Source: JAGOFO01 sp964522105
GTDB lineage: Bacteria > Myxococcota_A > UBA9042 > DTJE01
DNA: 64,000 nucleotides
Reading direction: 5' to 3'
Assembly (NCBI GenBank): GCA_964522105.1
Contig: CAZFVA010000006.1
Location: forward strand, 69,613 to 133,612
Each line of letters opens with the position of its first letter. The first letter of the stretch is position 1. The notes below the pieces were generated by a model, which saw only the letters and a list, made by a program, of their open reading frames with translations, did no database searches and was not told the origin of the DNA. This document shows, one piece after another, positions 17,589 to 26,567 of the stretch. Position numbers and translations under genes: made by a program.

Positions 17589-18203
17589 ATGAAACTGACT
17601 AACAAATGGAACCTGTTTGTTTACCGGTTGTGGGCCCCCGGCTATGACAAGATGATGGACCGGTACTTTGTCAGCGGGCGGCGCCGTGCGATTGAACTGG
17701 CCGCAATGCAGCCGGGCGAGCGTGTGCTGCTGGTTGGCGTCGGCACCGGTACCGATCTGACCCTGCTGCCGGAAGGTGTGCATGCCACAGGCGTTGATTT
17801 GAGCCCGGATATGCTGGCTGTAGCTGCCAAAAAGATTCCGATACCGGGGCGCGACATTGATTTGAAGATTTGTGATGCGCAGGCACTGCCTTTTGACGCC
17901 GCTTCGTTTGACTGCATTGTGCTTGATTTGATTCTGTGCGTCGTTCCTGAACCGCATCTGTGCCTTGCCGAGGCGCTCCGGGTTCTGAAACCTGAAGGCC
18001 GCATAGTCATCTTTGACAAGTTTCTGCCTGACACCGGTAAGATTCCTTTGTGGCGCAGAATTGCTAATCTATTCGTGACGTTGTTCGGGACGGATCTTAA
18101 CCGCAGGTTGGCGGATATGCTTAAGGGGCAGTCGTGTATCGTCGCCCATAACGAACCTTCAATGTTCAACGGTATGTTCCGCGTCATTATGTTGCGGAAG
18201 TGA
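17589..18203 (+). CDS. Class I SAM-dependent methyltransferase (UbiE/COQ5-like)
   Basis: This is a 204-residue cytoplasmic methyltransferase. Motif I VLLVGVGTGTDL (about 46-57) binds S-adenosylmethionine, VDLSPDML (about 69-76) is motif II, FDCIVLDLILCVV is motif IV, and EALRVLKPEGRIVIFDKF is motif V/VI. An N-terminal YRLWAPGYDKMMDRYF resembles the ubiquinone/menaquinone or phospholipid methyltransferase subgroup, but the substrate is not determinable. An extended -10 TGCTAATAT (17553-17561) precedes the gene, and the ribosome site is weak. It converges with the SRPBCC gene that follows. Confidence 0.85.
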   Translation: MKLTNKWNLFVYRLWAPGYDKMMDRYFVSGRRRAIELAAMQPGERVLLVGVGTGTDLTLLPEGVHATGVDLSPDMLAVAAKKIPIPGRDIDLKICDAQALPFDAASFDCIVLDLILCVVPEPHLCLAEALRVLKPEGRIVIFDKFLPDTGKIPLWRRIANLFVTLFGTDLNRRLADMLKGQSCIVAHNEPSMFNGMFRVIMLRK

Positions 18204-18226
18204 TATTGGTGTGAAGCAGGTCCCGA

Positions 18227-18919
18227 TCAGTGAACAGAGGCTTCCACCCGTGCTTTGATTACCTTTAACATCTTTGTATCCATGGCGTAGCTGATGGGCT
18301 CGATCAAAAGCGGACCGTTGCTGAAGCGCGTCAATCTGCCGGTGCCGTGGTCGACGCGGTCGCGGCTGAACAGGCGGCAGTGGCCAGCGTCGATTTCCTG
18401 AATAATCAAAGCCCAGGTAATGTTGACGTAGTTTTCCGGCCGTGGACCGGGCAGGGCGGGGTTGAACTTTTCGCCGGTCCGCATATCGGCGCATGCATTT
18501 AACACAAGTGCGCGTCCCGGTTCAACAATTGCCACTTCAAGCGGCGGGCCGTCCGGGTGAAGTTTGATGCCGTCGCCCACGGCGATATTCTGGAATTCAT
18601 GAAGTATTTTGTCTGCGTTGACAATCTTGCATCCGGCCAGATTTTCCAGACGTTGATACGAGTAAAATCCGCCGCGTCCCTGCCCGATCTGGGCGATCCA
18701 CGGCCAGATTGCGTGCGCCGGTGCGTTAACTGTAATACCGTGAAGGTATTGCCACTTAGGGGCCGCGACAATATTGTCACCCGGCAGGTTGCTGTTGAAC
18801 TCTTCATGAGTCACGCCATGACGGATGCGCCATCCACGCAAAAACGGCGTCATCAGCGCCAATCCGATGCGTATCGCCCCACTGATGTTTTCCCAGAAAC
18901 CAGTGCCGTCGTTTTTCAT
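18227..18919 (-). CDS. SRPBCC-fold protein (ligand-binding/START-like), unknown ligand
   Basis: This protein of about 230 residues has an N-terminal hydrophobic helix (IGLALMTPFL) followed by an SRPBCC helix-grip domain. The markers are the ITVNAPAHAIWPWIAQIGQGRGGFYSYQRLE segment typical of this uncharacterised subfamily, then VGDGIKLHPDGPP and VEPGRALVL. Such domains bind hydrophobic ligands. The ATG at 18919 gives a 13-base gap after tyrS; an upstream in-frame TTG at 18952 would overlap the tyrS stop by 20 bases and is a possible alternative. Neither has a convincing ribosome site, which suggests translation coupled to tyrS. Confidence 0.75.
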   Translation of the reverse strand: MKNDGTGFWENISGAIRIGLALMTPFLRGWRIRHGVTHEEFNSNLPGDNIVAAPKWQYLHGITVNAPAHAIWPWIAQIGQGRGGFYSYQRLENLAGCKIVNADKILHEFQNIAVGDGIKLHPDGPPLEVAIVEPGRALVLNACADMRTGEKFNPALPGPRPENYVNITWALIIQEIDAGHCRLFSRDRVDHGTGRLTRFSNGPLLIEPISYAMDTKMLKVIKARVEASVH

Positions 18920-18932
18920 TGTAAAACTCGTG

Positions 18933-20216
18933 TTATCCCTCGAAACGGACAAGGCGGTAGTTCTTTTTACCGCTGCGCAGGACTATAGCGGTTCCGGCCA
19001 GCAGGGATGACGCCGTGATGATCAGGGCCGCATCGCCGATACGTTCATTATTGATATAGAAGCCGCCGCCGGCAATCAGGCGTTTTGCTTCGCCGAATGA
19101 CGTGCACATGCCCGATTTTACAAGCAGATCACCAACCCCGATTCCGGTGGCGATTGCATCGGCCGGCAGTGTTGTGGACGGAACCTCCGCGAAAATATCG
19201 TTCAGATCGCGGGCGTCCATATCTGCGAGTGACCCGCCGAACAGTGCCTTCGACGCGTTGACTGCCCGCTGCAGCTCAGCTTCGCCGTGGACCAGGCGCG
19301 TAACTTCTTCAGCAAGCCGCCGTTGACCGATTCTACGTTCAGGTTCAGCCGCGTGTTCTGCCGCAATGGCTTCAATTTCTTCCCACGGCAGGAACGAAAA
19401 GTACCCCAGGAATCGCGCAACATCCGAGTCTTCAGTCTGCAGCCAGTACTGATAGAAGCGGTACGGGCTGGTTCTGGCCGGGTCAAGCCATACCGCGTTA
19501 CCGGCCGATTTTCCGAACTTTTCGCCAGTTGATGTCGTGACAAGCGGGAACGTCATGCCGAACGCATCTGCCGCAGCCACCTTGTGAATCAGGTCGATTC
19601 CGGCTGTGATGTTGCCCCACTGGTCACTTCCGCCGACCTGAAGCCTGCAACCGTGTCTGCGAAAAAGCTGCAGGAAATCATAAGCCTGCAGAATCATGTA
19701 TGAAAATTCTGTGTATGAAACGCCGCTTTCGCGGTCTTCAATGCGCCGCTTGACCGATTCCTTGCCAAGCATGTAATTGACCGAAAAGTGCTTGCCGACG
19801 TCCCGCAGCCACTCAATAGCCGACAGTTTTTCAGTCCAGTCGGCGTTGTTGACCATGATGGCTGCGTTGCTTCCTGAAAAGTCCAGGAAGTGTTCAAGCT
19901 GACCTTTAATTGCCAGCGAATTGCGTGCAACTTCTTCAAATGTAAGAAGATTTCGCTCAGAGCTTCTTCCGCTCGGGTCGCCGACCATGCCGGTAGCACC
20001 GCCGACCAGTGCTATCGGGATATGTCCGGCCCGCTGCAGCATCGCAAGAGCCATTATTGGAAGCATGTGTCCGACATGAAGGCTGTCGGCAGTCGGGTCG
20101 AATCCGGCGTAGATCGCGTTTCCAGGCGTGTCCAGAAGCTTCGCAACTTCGTCATTATTTGTAAGCTGGGAGAACATCCCGCGCTTCTTCAATGATTCCA
20201 GTACCTTTCCACTCAT
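18933..20216 (-). CDS. tyrS: Tyrosyl-tRNA synthetase
   Basis: TyrS charges tRNA-Tyr with tyrosine. The 427-residue protein has a Rossmann catalytic domain with the HIGH-like HVGH (about 47-50), the GDPSGRSSERN loop, QVGGSDQWGNIT, the KMSKS-like KFGKS (about 232-236) and a C-terminal S4 RNA-binding domain (about 355-420). Length and order match the bacterial TyrS of the E. coli type. The ATG at 20216 has GGGGGA upstream. The 234-base region before it, shared with the divergent ccdA-like gene, shows no recognisable T-box or other leader. Confidence 0.97.
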   Translation of the reverse strand: MSGKVLESLKKRGMFSQLTNNDEVAKLLDTPGNAIYAGFDPTADSLHVGHMLPIMALAMLQRAGHIPIALVGGATGMVGDPSGRSSERNLLTFEEVARNSLAIKGQLEHFLDFSGSNAAIMVNNADWTEKLSAIEWLRDVGKHFSVNYMLGKESVKRRIEDRESGVSYTEFSYMILQAYDFLQLFRRHGCRLQVGGSDQWGNITAGIDLIHKVAAADAFGMTFPLVTTSTGEKFGKSAGNAVWLDPARTSPYRFYQYWLQTEDSDVARFLGYFSFLPWEEIEAIAAEHAAEPERRIGQRRLAEEVTRLVHGEAELQRAVNASKALFGGSLADMDARDLNDIFAEVPSTTLPADAIATGIGVGDLLVKSGMCTSFGEAKRLIAGGGFYINNERIGDAALIITASSLLAGTAIVLRSGKKNYRLVRFEG

Positions 20217-20376
20217 TTTAATCCCCCGGCGTCTTTCAATAAGGCGGCACTGTCAGCCGCCACCTGTGTGCGACACAATTACCACGAGCGGGCTGCTTCG
20301 GCAAAGACTTTGCAGGAATCAGGGACTGCCCGATGTGTAATTTTTGCCTGATTTCACGCAATTTCCCGTCCGAACC

Positions 20377-20405
20377 TTGCCAACCGGGGTGCAGGTGTCT
20401 ATTGT
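20377..20405 (+). promoter_or_regulatory. Candidate promoter of the CcdA-thioredoxin gene
   Basis: TTGCCA (20377-20382), a 17-base spacer, and TATTGT (20400-20405), about 46 bases before the ATG at 20451. Confidence 0.5.
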
Positions 20406-20450
20406 TAACAGGATGTGTTTTGTCCTGTTTAGCCATCGCCAGGAGAAATT

Positions 20451-21629
20451 ATGGACCTTTCAGTTTTCGGAATCATGGCAGCAGGTCTTCTGACGTTCCT
20501 GTCACCATGTGTGTTGCCGCTGGTACCGGTTTACCTTGGCATTCTGGCCGGCGGTGCGCTTCCAGTTGGCGGACAGGCCTTCGGTGATGATTCCGGCCTG
20601 GCAGCCGTTCCGCCATCACGGTTCAAACTGGTTTTTTCAACGGTCGCATTTGTCGCCGGGTTTACGCTGGTATTTTCTGTTCTTGGCCTGTCGGCCACAT
20701 TTATAGGAAGGGCGCTGGTCGCACACAGGGCGCTGTTCCAGCAGTTCGGGGGCCTTCTGATAGTCCTTCTTGGCCTGTACTTCATGGGCTGGCTGAAATT
20801 GCCGTTCATGGACCGTACAACTTCAGGCACATCCCGCCTGAAGACCAGGTTTCACTATGTAAATGCACTGTTGATGGGCCTGGCGTTCGCGTTTATCTGG
20901 ACGCCGTGCATCGGTGCTGTGCTTGGTTCAGTTCTTACATATACATCATTGAAGACGACAAGCGCCTTTGAAGGTATGGGTCTGCTGGCGGCTTATGGTC
21001 TTGGCTTCGGCCTTCCTTTGATCGCATTTTCTTTCTTTGCCGGTTGGGCGCTGCCTGCCCTGGTCAAGATGCGCCGTTTTATTCCTGTGTTCTCGAAGGT
21101 TACCGGAATTGTCATGGTTGCGGCCGGATTGCTGATGAACACCGGGTATCTTGACCGTCTGGACGCCATTTTCATGTCACAGAGCCCGACTGCCGTGGCC
21201 GCGCCTGCCCCGGAAGTAGCATCGCTTGGAAAATTGATGGCAGCTTCCGGTTCTGATTCCTGTGATTCAACGCAGCAGGGCGCAACGTGTGCCGGGTTGG
21301 CGACCAATCATCCCGTAGTTCTTGAGTTTTTCTCGCCGGGCTGTCACATCTGTCGGCAGATGATTCCAATCGTGGATACGTTAAAGAACGATTGCGCCGA
21401 TGAAGGGGTCAGCGTCCGACTGATTGACGTTTCAACTGAATCCGGTCGCGCACTGGCCCGGGAATACGGCGTAACAGGTATCCCGGTCTTTGTATTTGAA
21501 GACGAAGCAGGGGTTGAAAAGGCCCGTCTTGTAGGTCGCCAGACTTTTGGTTCATTGCAGCAGACGCTTAATGCGATGTCGGGCAAGAAGTGTGAAGGGT
21601 ATAGAAGTCTGGAGTCTTTAAAGAAGTAG
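20451..21629 (+). CDS. CcdA/DsbD-type thiol transporter fused to a thioredoxin domain
   Basis: This 392-residue inner-membrane protein moves reducing power across the membrane. The N-terminal part (about 1-240) has six to seven hydrophobic helices of the CcdA/DsbD-beta type, with the two conserved cysteines in FLSPCVLPLVPVYLG and FIWTPCIGAVLGS. The C-terminal part (about 280-390) is a thioredoxin fold with the redox motif CHIC in FFSPGCHICRQ and a cis-proline in TGIPVFVFE. The order is that of DsbD without its N-terminal domain. It would supply electrons to periplasmic disulfide reductases or to cytochrome c maturation. The many Cys-rich exported proteins in this window are plausible clients (inference). 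AGGAGA sets the start. The stop lies 18 bases from the convergent neighbour. Confidence 0.9.
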   Translation: MDLSVFGIMAAGLLTFLSPCVLPLVPVYLGILAGGALPVGGQAFGDDSGLAAVPPSRFKLVFSTVAFVAGFTLVFSVLGLSATFIGRALVAHRALFQQFGGLLIVLLGLYFMGWLKLPFMDRTTSGTSRLKTRFHYVNALLMGLAFAFIWTPCIGAVLGSVLTYTSLKTTSAFEGMGLLAAYGLGFGLPLIAFSFFAGWALPALVKMRRFIPVFSKVTGIVMVAAGLLMNTGYLDRLDAIFMSQSPTAVAAPAPEVASLGKLMAASGSDSCDSTQQGATCAGLATNHPVVLEFFSPGCHICRQMIPIVDTLKNDCADEGVSVRLIDVSTESGRALAREYGVTGIPVFVFEDEAGVEKARLVGRQTFGSLQQTLNAMSGKKCEGYRSLESLKK

Positions 21630-21647
21630 GTGCCTGATTATCCGTTG

Positions 21648-24600
21648 CTATCCGGCCGGGGTGCAGTCAACTGTGTCGTCGAATGCGCCGAACGATGCGT
21701 ATTCTGTGCTGCAGAACGAGTCGCAAGTGCCGTCGCCAACCCAACTGCACGGGTCAGCAGTTGCGCATGTACAGTTTGTGTATGAACCGCCGCCGCACAT
21801 ATTTTCAGTCAGTCCTTCCATCGCGCAGTCGTATTCACACTGGCATTTCGGGCCAACAGCGATACCTTCGCTTGCATAAACGTGGCAGGTGCCCGACAGG
21901 GCGTATCCACTGTCAATGCAGCTCTGGTTGCAGTCCAGCTTCTGGTAGTACTTGCTTACCGTGTCGCAGTAACAAAGCCTGCCGTCAACTTCGCAGCCGG
22001 CTGTCGCAACCAACGGGTCGCACGGCCCCGCACACGGGCCAACGTTTTCAACTGTTGCGTTGAACATCAGCTCGCCACCGGGATGTCCGGACGTTTCAAT
22101 GACAACGTACACTGATTTCGGCTCGCCAGGTTCTTCGAAGACAGGCATGTGATAAAGGGCCCCGCTGCCGTATGCCGCGCAGGAATTCGGGTCATCGCCG
22201 TCAAGAATGTACATGACGGAATTGGTGAATGCCTGGGTCGTTTCGACCTTCAGGAATGTACCGTACGGCACCAGAACGTTGAATACGTAGTCCTTTCCGC
22301 TGGTTACCTTGTCGGTGCATGCGCCTTCAAACGGGGCCAGCGCATTTGTGTAGGGAAGGGCCAGATCAATCGGCGCTGATTTCGGCATGCCAACGGACGG
22401 TTCCATCGTTTCAGCATGAGCGATGTCGTTGCCGGTAATCGGGGCCGGTCTGTCGGTGACTGGCAGGAACAGGCCAAGCCTGAGGTCAGCGTAATCCCAG
22501 GAGTAGGAATCCATCACGACGATAAAGCGTTGCGGCTCGACATCCAGGTTAACAAGAGTGAGCTGTTCCTTGCCTGCCGTTCCGTTGAAGTTACTCCACG
22601 TAACAAGGCTTTCGTCCGGGTCTGCGCAACTGCCGATGGCGTACATGACCAGGTCGTTTGCTTCCGGCGCGATCGTCAGTGCCACGCGCACAGCAGAGTA
22701 GTTGCCGATAGCGGTTACGCCTGGTATGTCAATGTATCTGGCCATATCCGGGCCCCAGATTTCNNNNNNNNNNNNNNNNNNNNNNNNNNNNNNNNNNNNN
22801 NNNNNNNNNNNNNNNNNNNNNNNNNNNNNNNNNNNNNNNNNNNNNNNNNNNNNNNNNNNNNNNTAGCGGTTACGCCTGGTATGTCAATGTATCTGGCCAT
22901 ATCCGGGCCCCAGATTTCCTGGAAAGCGGCCGGCGGAGTGATCGAACTGGTGTGGTTTAAGAACGATGTTGTGCTGCCGCTGAAATCGCCGGGCACAAAT
23001 TCAATCGCGTCGGTGCAGTTGTTGCCAACTTCCGGTACGAACGTAGTGATACTGAGTACATATGGAGTTCTAAGGACGCCATCAACGTACGGGCTCTGGA
23101 CGATTTCCACGTACAGATCTCCGCCGCCAACGGGAACGTAACCAAACATCGCCGGGAAGTAGTCGGTCTGGGATTTGTCGTCAACGGCCCAGCCGGTAAT
23201 GACTGCCCCTGACTGGTCGCGCAGGATCATTGCGGGATCTGACGGAGTGTCGCAGGCGGCAGTTACGTCAAATGAGTAGGCATGTCCCGGTTCGACGCTG
23301 ATCCTGAACAGGTCGCTGTCAATCAGGTTGCCTTCGGCGTTGAAGCCGGCAATAACCTTGACCGGCAGGCTGAGAAGCATTTGAGCCGTGTCAATCGTGT
23401 TGTTCGGTTCAACTTCCATCGTACCATCGGTGCCCGCGACGAATTCGCAGTAACCTTCGACGCATTCAAGCAGGTCACAACCGCATTCGATTGTGTTGTC
23501 ACAGGTGGCCGAACGGCAGATGCCGGCAGCGCACTTTCCGCCAACGCATTCTTCGTTATAGCGGCATGTGCTTCCGTCCGTTATGAACGCCTGCATGCAG
23601 TTGCCGGTACCTGTTTCGCAGTTAACCCTGCCACCGGCGCAAGTGAATGAAACAGGCGCACAGACCTTTGTAAAGCCGTCAAGCGAGTAGCAACGTGTGC
23701 CTTCGGGGCAGATGTTCGGGAAGTAAGTGCACTGCGGGGCACAGAACTTTTCCGTTTCGCTGACCTGTACACAGTAAGCTTCGTTGAAGAAGTCTTCTGT
23801 GCCGTCGTTACAGTCGGTGTTTGTGTCGCAGGACGCGCAGAGTTCCTTCGGGCCGGCCGGTACTATGGCCGCCGAGCCTTCGCAGTCTTCATCGGCTTCG
23901 CAGTCGTTCGTGCAGATGCCGTCAACGCAGATGTATGATTCGCAGTCGGCATTCATGCGGCAGTAACCATATGGGAAACTGGCCGTCGGGAAGCCCTTGC
24001 TGCACACGTCGTTCAGGCAACCCATGCCCCACGGGCAGTCGGCGTCAATCGCGCATGCTTTTGAACAGTAGAATTCCTGAAGATATTCATCGGGATAGCA
24101 TTCGTCGATGCACTCGAATCCGAGCGCACACGTTTCGCCAACTACCTTTACGCCGACCTGGTCAGCGGGAACGCAGCGCTTGTCGGTTTCCGAGTATGCA
24201 AAGCAGATGCCGTCCGGGCAGTCAGTATCAAGCGCGCAAGTCTTGTTGCAGGTGCCTTCCAGGCAGGAAAGTCCGGTCGAGCACTGCCATCCCCACGTGC
24301 ATGCATCGCCGTAAACGGTGGTTCCACTGATGGTTGTCGGTACGCATACGTTTTCAGGAACCTGAACAGTTTCGGCCATTATCCGCACAGACGTTGTGCC
24401 TTCGGGCAGGGCGACATCGAATTTGAACCAGTCCTGACCGGCTGCTTCAAGCTGAGCCATGATCAGGAAAGGCGCCACCTTTACTTCGGCTGTCATCATC
24501 GTATCGTTGGCTTCCACTTCGGTAACTTCGGTCGGGGTTCCCGCTTCGTTGTTGACGACCACGTTCAGTTTATAGGGACCGACAGCGTCAGCCGTTCCGC

Positions 24601-26017
24601 CCTTGACAACGATGTAATGCGGGACGGTTCCGGTGGCATAGTAATTCAGGCTTGAAAGGTCGCCGTTGCCGTTATTGTCATCGGTTGCCAGCGGCAACAT
24701 ATCACCCTCGTTCCACAGTTCAAGCAGCGTGTTCGTCTGGATCCAGCCAATCTGCTGGCAGGCACCAAGCGAGCAGGCATCGCAGGGGCTGACGCAGTAA
24801 GACGTCGCGCCGATTGCACGGCATGAACCGGTCGTACATTCGTAGTCATGCTTGCAGATTTCGCCGAATTCGCGACCAAGCGAAGTGTCGATTACGCAGG
24901 TCTGAAGGCCGACTTCGTAAGCATCAGGCACGCATTTGAAGCCGTTCGGGCAGGAATCAAGCTCTTCCGAGAATATGAAGCACTGGTCAGAACAGTAACC
25001 TTCGTAGCAGAAGTGTGTTCCGCAATCCATCGGGCTCTGGCACGGGTCGCCGCCGATGGCGTCACTGTCGGGTACGCAATAGAATTCGAACTGGAATCCG
25101 GAATCGATGCCGCCATCACGGCACAGGCCGCAACTGCCGCAAATCGTGCTGTCTTTTACGCCGCCGGCAACAGCTTCACAATTCGCCGAGCAGAAGCGCT
25201 TGTCGTCGTATCCCAGACAAAGTCCGCCGACGCAGTCTTCGTCCATGTTACATGGCTTGAAAAGGGCGATTGAAGCGTCACCGGGGTAGCCGATGGTGCC
25301 AATCTTTGTGCAGAAAGAATTACCGTCGTAGTCCTTGGTGCATCTAAGACCGTCGGGACATGCGCCGCCATTTTCACAGGCAAGCGAGCAGTACTGATCC
25401 CATCCGGAATCGCCCTGCAGGCAAATGCCTGAAATACATTCAGAACCAAAGTTGCAGGGCATCCCGCCAACCTGGTCGTAGGCGCGGTTGTCACATGCCG
25501 TGAATTCGGTGCATGCGCCGAAAAGGCAGGCGCCGCTTCCGTCAATATCATCGCGGGCCATACATGATTCGCCATCGGCCAGGGCATTCGCGAAACCGCA
25601 GATCCCGTTGGCCGGGTCGCATACGCCGGTGCCGGTAGCGCACTTGCCGTCGCCGGTACATGTCACGTCACCCAGCACACATTCCCCCGCTATACAAAGC
25701 GGAGTCTTGCAGAAAGGCATCGTTTCCACCGTCATGGCGCACGCCTGATTTTCCTTCAGCGCATAGCAGCCGTCGCAGCATTCAGACACGACTTCGCAGT
25801 TGCATGGCAACGGGACGTCGCCTGTATCAGTCGAATCGCGTCCGGTATCCTCAATCCCCTGATCTTCCTGAACGTCCGACACATCAGCCGTTACATCAGA
25901 AATCAGGTCATCTTGAACATCCGTGCCGGGCTGGCCTTCACTGCCGCATGCAGAAAGCATGAGGGACAGGGCCGCGACCGAAATAACCATTGATAAGGGC
26001 AGACAGAAGCGTCTCAT
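21648..26017 (-). CDS. Very large Cys-rich lipoprotein with pre-peptidase C-terminal (PPC)-like domains
   Basis: Once the artefactual 100 N and one copy of a flanking 55-bp duplication are removed, this is a single frame of 1404 residues. The ATG at 26017 follows GAGGTT, and the signal ends LMLSAC (about Cys24), so it is a lipoprotein. A short Asp-rich tether is followed by long EGF/IGFBP-like Cys-rich arrays (about 70-460 and 570-860), with segments such as CNFGSECISGIC and CMNDCESYIC-like spacing. PPC-like beta domains begin EVEANDT (near 495) and EVEPNNT (near 865), with further beta sandwich sequence to about 1240 and a Cys-rich tail. The protein is probably displayed on the cell surface. 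No enzyme active site is recognised. The interaction or adhesion function is unknown. Confidence 0.82.
22709..22763. repeat. Left copy of a 55-bp duplication at an assembly gap
   Basis: These 55 bases are identical to 22864-22918 on the other side of the N-run. A repeat of exactly 55 bases at contig ends is the signature of a k=55 de Bruijn graph overlap, not biology. Confidence 0.93.
22764..22863. other. Artefactual scaffold gap (100 N)
   Basis: The flanking contigs overlap by 55 identical bases, so no sequence need be missing. Collapsing the overlap gives a coding length of 4215 bases (1405 codons including stop), an exact multiple of three. Confidence 0.9.
22864..22918. repeat. Right copy of the 55-bp duplication at an assembly gap
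   Basis: Identical to 22709-22763; see that entry. Both copies read MARYIDIPGVTA in the same frame. Confidence 0.93.
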
Positions 26018-26047
26018 TGTAGAACCTCAAAATTTAAAACACCCGGT

Positions 26048-26076
26048 AATCTACTCCAGAGGAGCACTTTCCTCAA
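26048..26076 (-). promoter_or_regulatory. Candidate promoter of the large Cys-rich lipoprotein gene
   Basis: On the minus strand TTGAGG (26076-26071), a 17-base spacer, and TAGATT (26053-26048). The leader would be about 24 bases. Confidence 0.6.
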
Positions 26077-26200
26077 GCGTGATTATCGGTAAATCCAACA
26101 GGTAGACGGGTTGAAGTCTTCAATCTGAAAGGCTTGACAGCCCGGTAAGACACGTTGCACCGGCATGATCTTTCTGCAGGGAAAACTGTGCTGAATACAG

Positions 26201-26245
26201 AAAAGCCCCGGCCCCTGAACTTCCGTTCACGAAACCGGGGCTTTT
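26201..26245. terminator. Rho-independent terminator-like hairpin, possibly bidirectional
   Basis: AAAAGCCCCGG (26201-26211) pairs perfectly with CCGGGGCTTTT (26235-26245). The 23-base loop contains a second small stem, TGAAC/GTTCA. T-runs follow on both strands. Neither neighbouring gene ends here: both start and point away. Confidence 0.7.
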
Positions 26246-26451
26246 CATAATATCGAACGCTGGAACCCCCCCAACGCCCCGCACTTTATAAGGGACTTGC
26301 AAGGATGGTGCCAGCAACCACAGTCATCTTCCTGATGTTTTTATCACCTTAAATTTGTTAAGAATTTTTACTGTCGCCCAGTGCCGGAACGACGTTGTGA
26401 CCGTTCCTGCCAGGTGTCCCGTTATGCGCACTGAATCCATATTTGTCATAT

Positions 26452-26474
26452 CAGGTGACGAAAAATGGCACCTG
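26452..26474. promoter_or_regulatory. CAGGTG-N11-CACCTG inverted repeat upstream of pgsB
   Basis: A 6-bp perfect inverted repeat with an 11-base spacer lies about 95 bases before the pgsB start. It may be an operator or a weak hairpin; the motif is short enough to arise by chance. Confidence 0.25.
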
Positions 26475-26567
26475 CGAATCGCCCCTGCTGGTCGGTTTGA
26501 CAAACTGACGGCTTTATCGGACAAATACAACGGCAATTATTCCTGACGGAAACGGGGTACCTGGCGA

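Larger units (their letters stand above)
26018..26567. other. 550-bp intergenic region between divergent genes
   Basis: It holds the promoter of the Cys-rich lipoprotein gene (26048-26076), an isolated strong terminator hairpin (26201-26245), and a CAGGTG-N11-CACCTG inverted repeat (26452-26474). An isolated TTGACA at 26134-26139 has no convincing -10 at the right distance. No protein-coding gene is convincing here. The terminator, far from any annotated 3' end, raises the possibility of an unannotated small RNA. Confidence 0.6.

Noticed and set aside
20217..20450. T-box or other riboswitch upstream of tyrS
   Set aside because: No T-box sequence or specifier hairpin could be recognised; only short imperfect hairpins around the GCAAAG/CTTTGC segment.
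22764..22863. Apparent truncation of the lipoprotein into a 1100- and a 365-residue protein
   Set aside because: The 55-bp flanking duplication shows an assembly artefact; both pieces read the overlap in the same frame.
26324..26536. 70-codon minus-strand open frame in the large intergenic region
   Set aside because: No ribosome site or family resemblance; more likely chance than a gene for which the nearby hairpin is the terminator.
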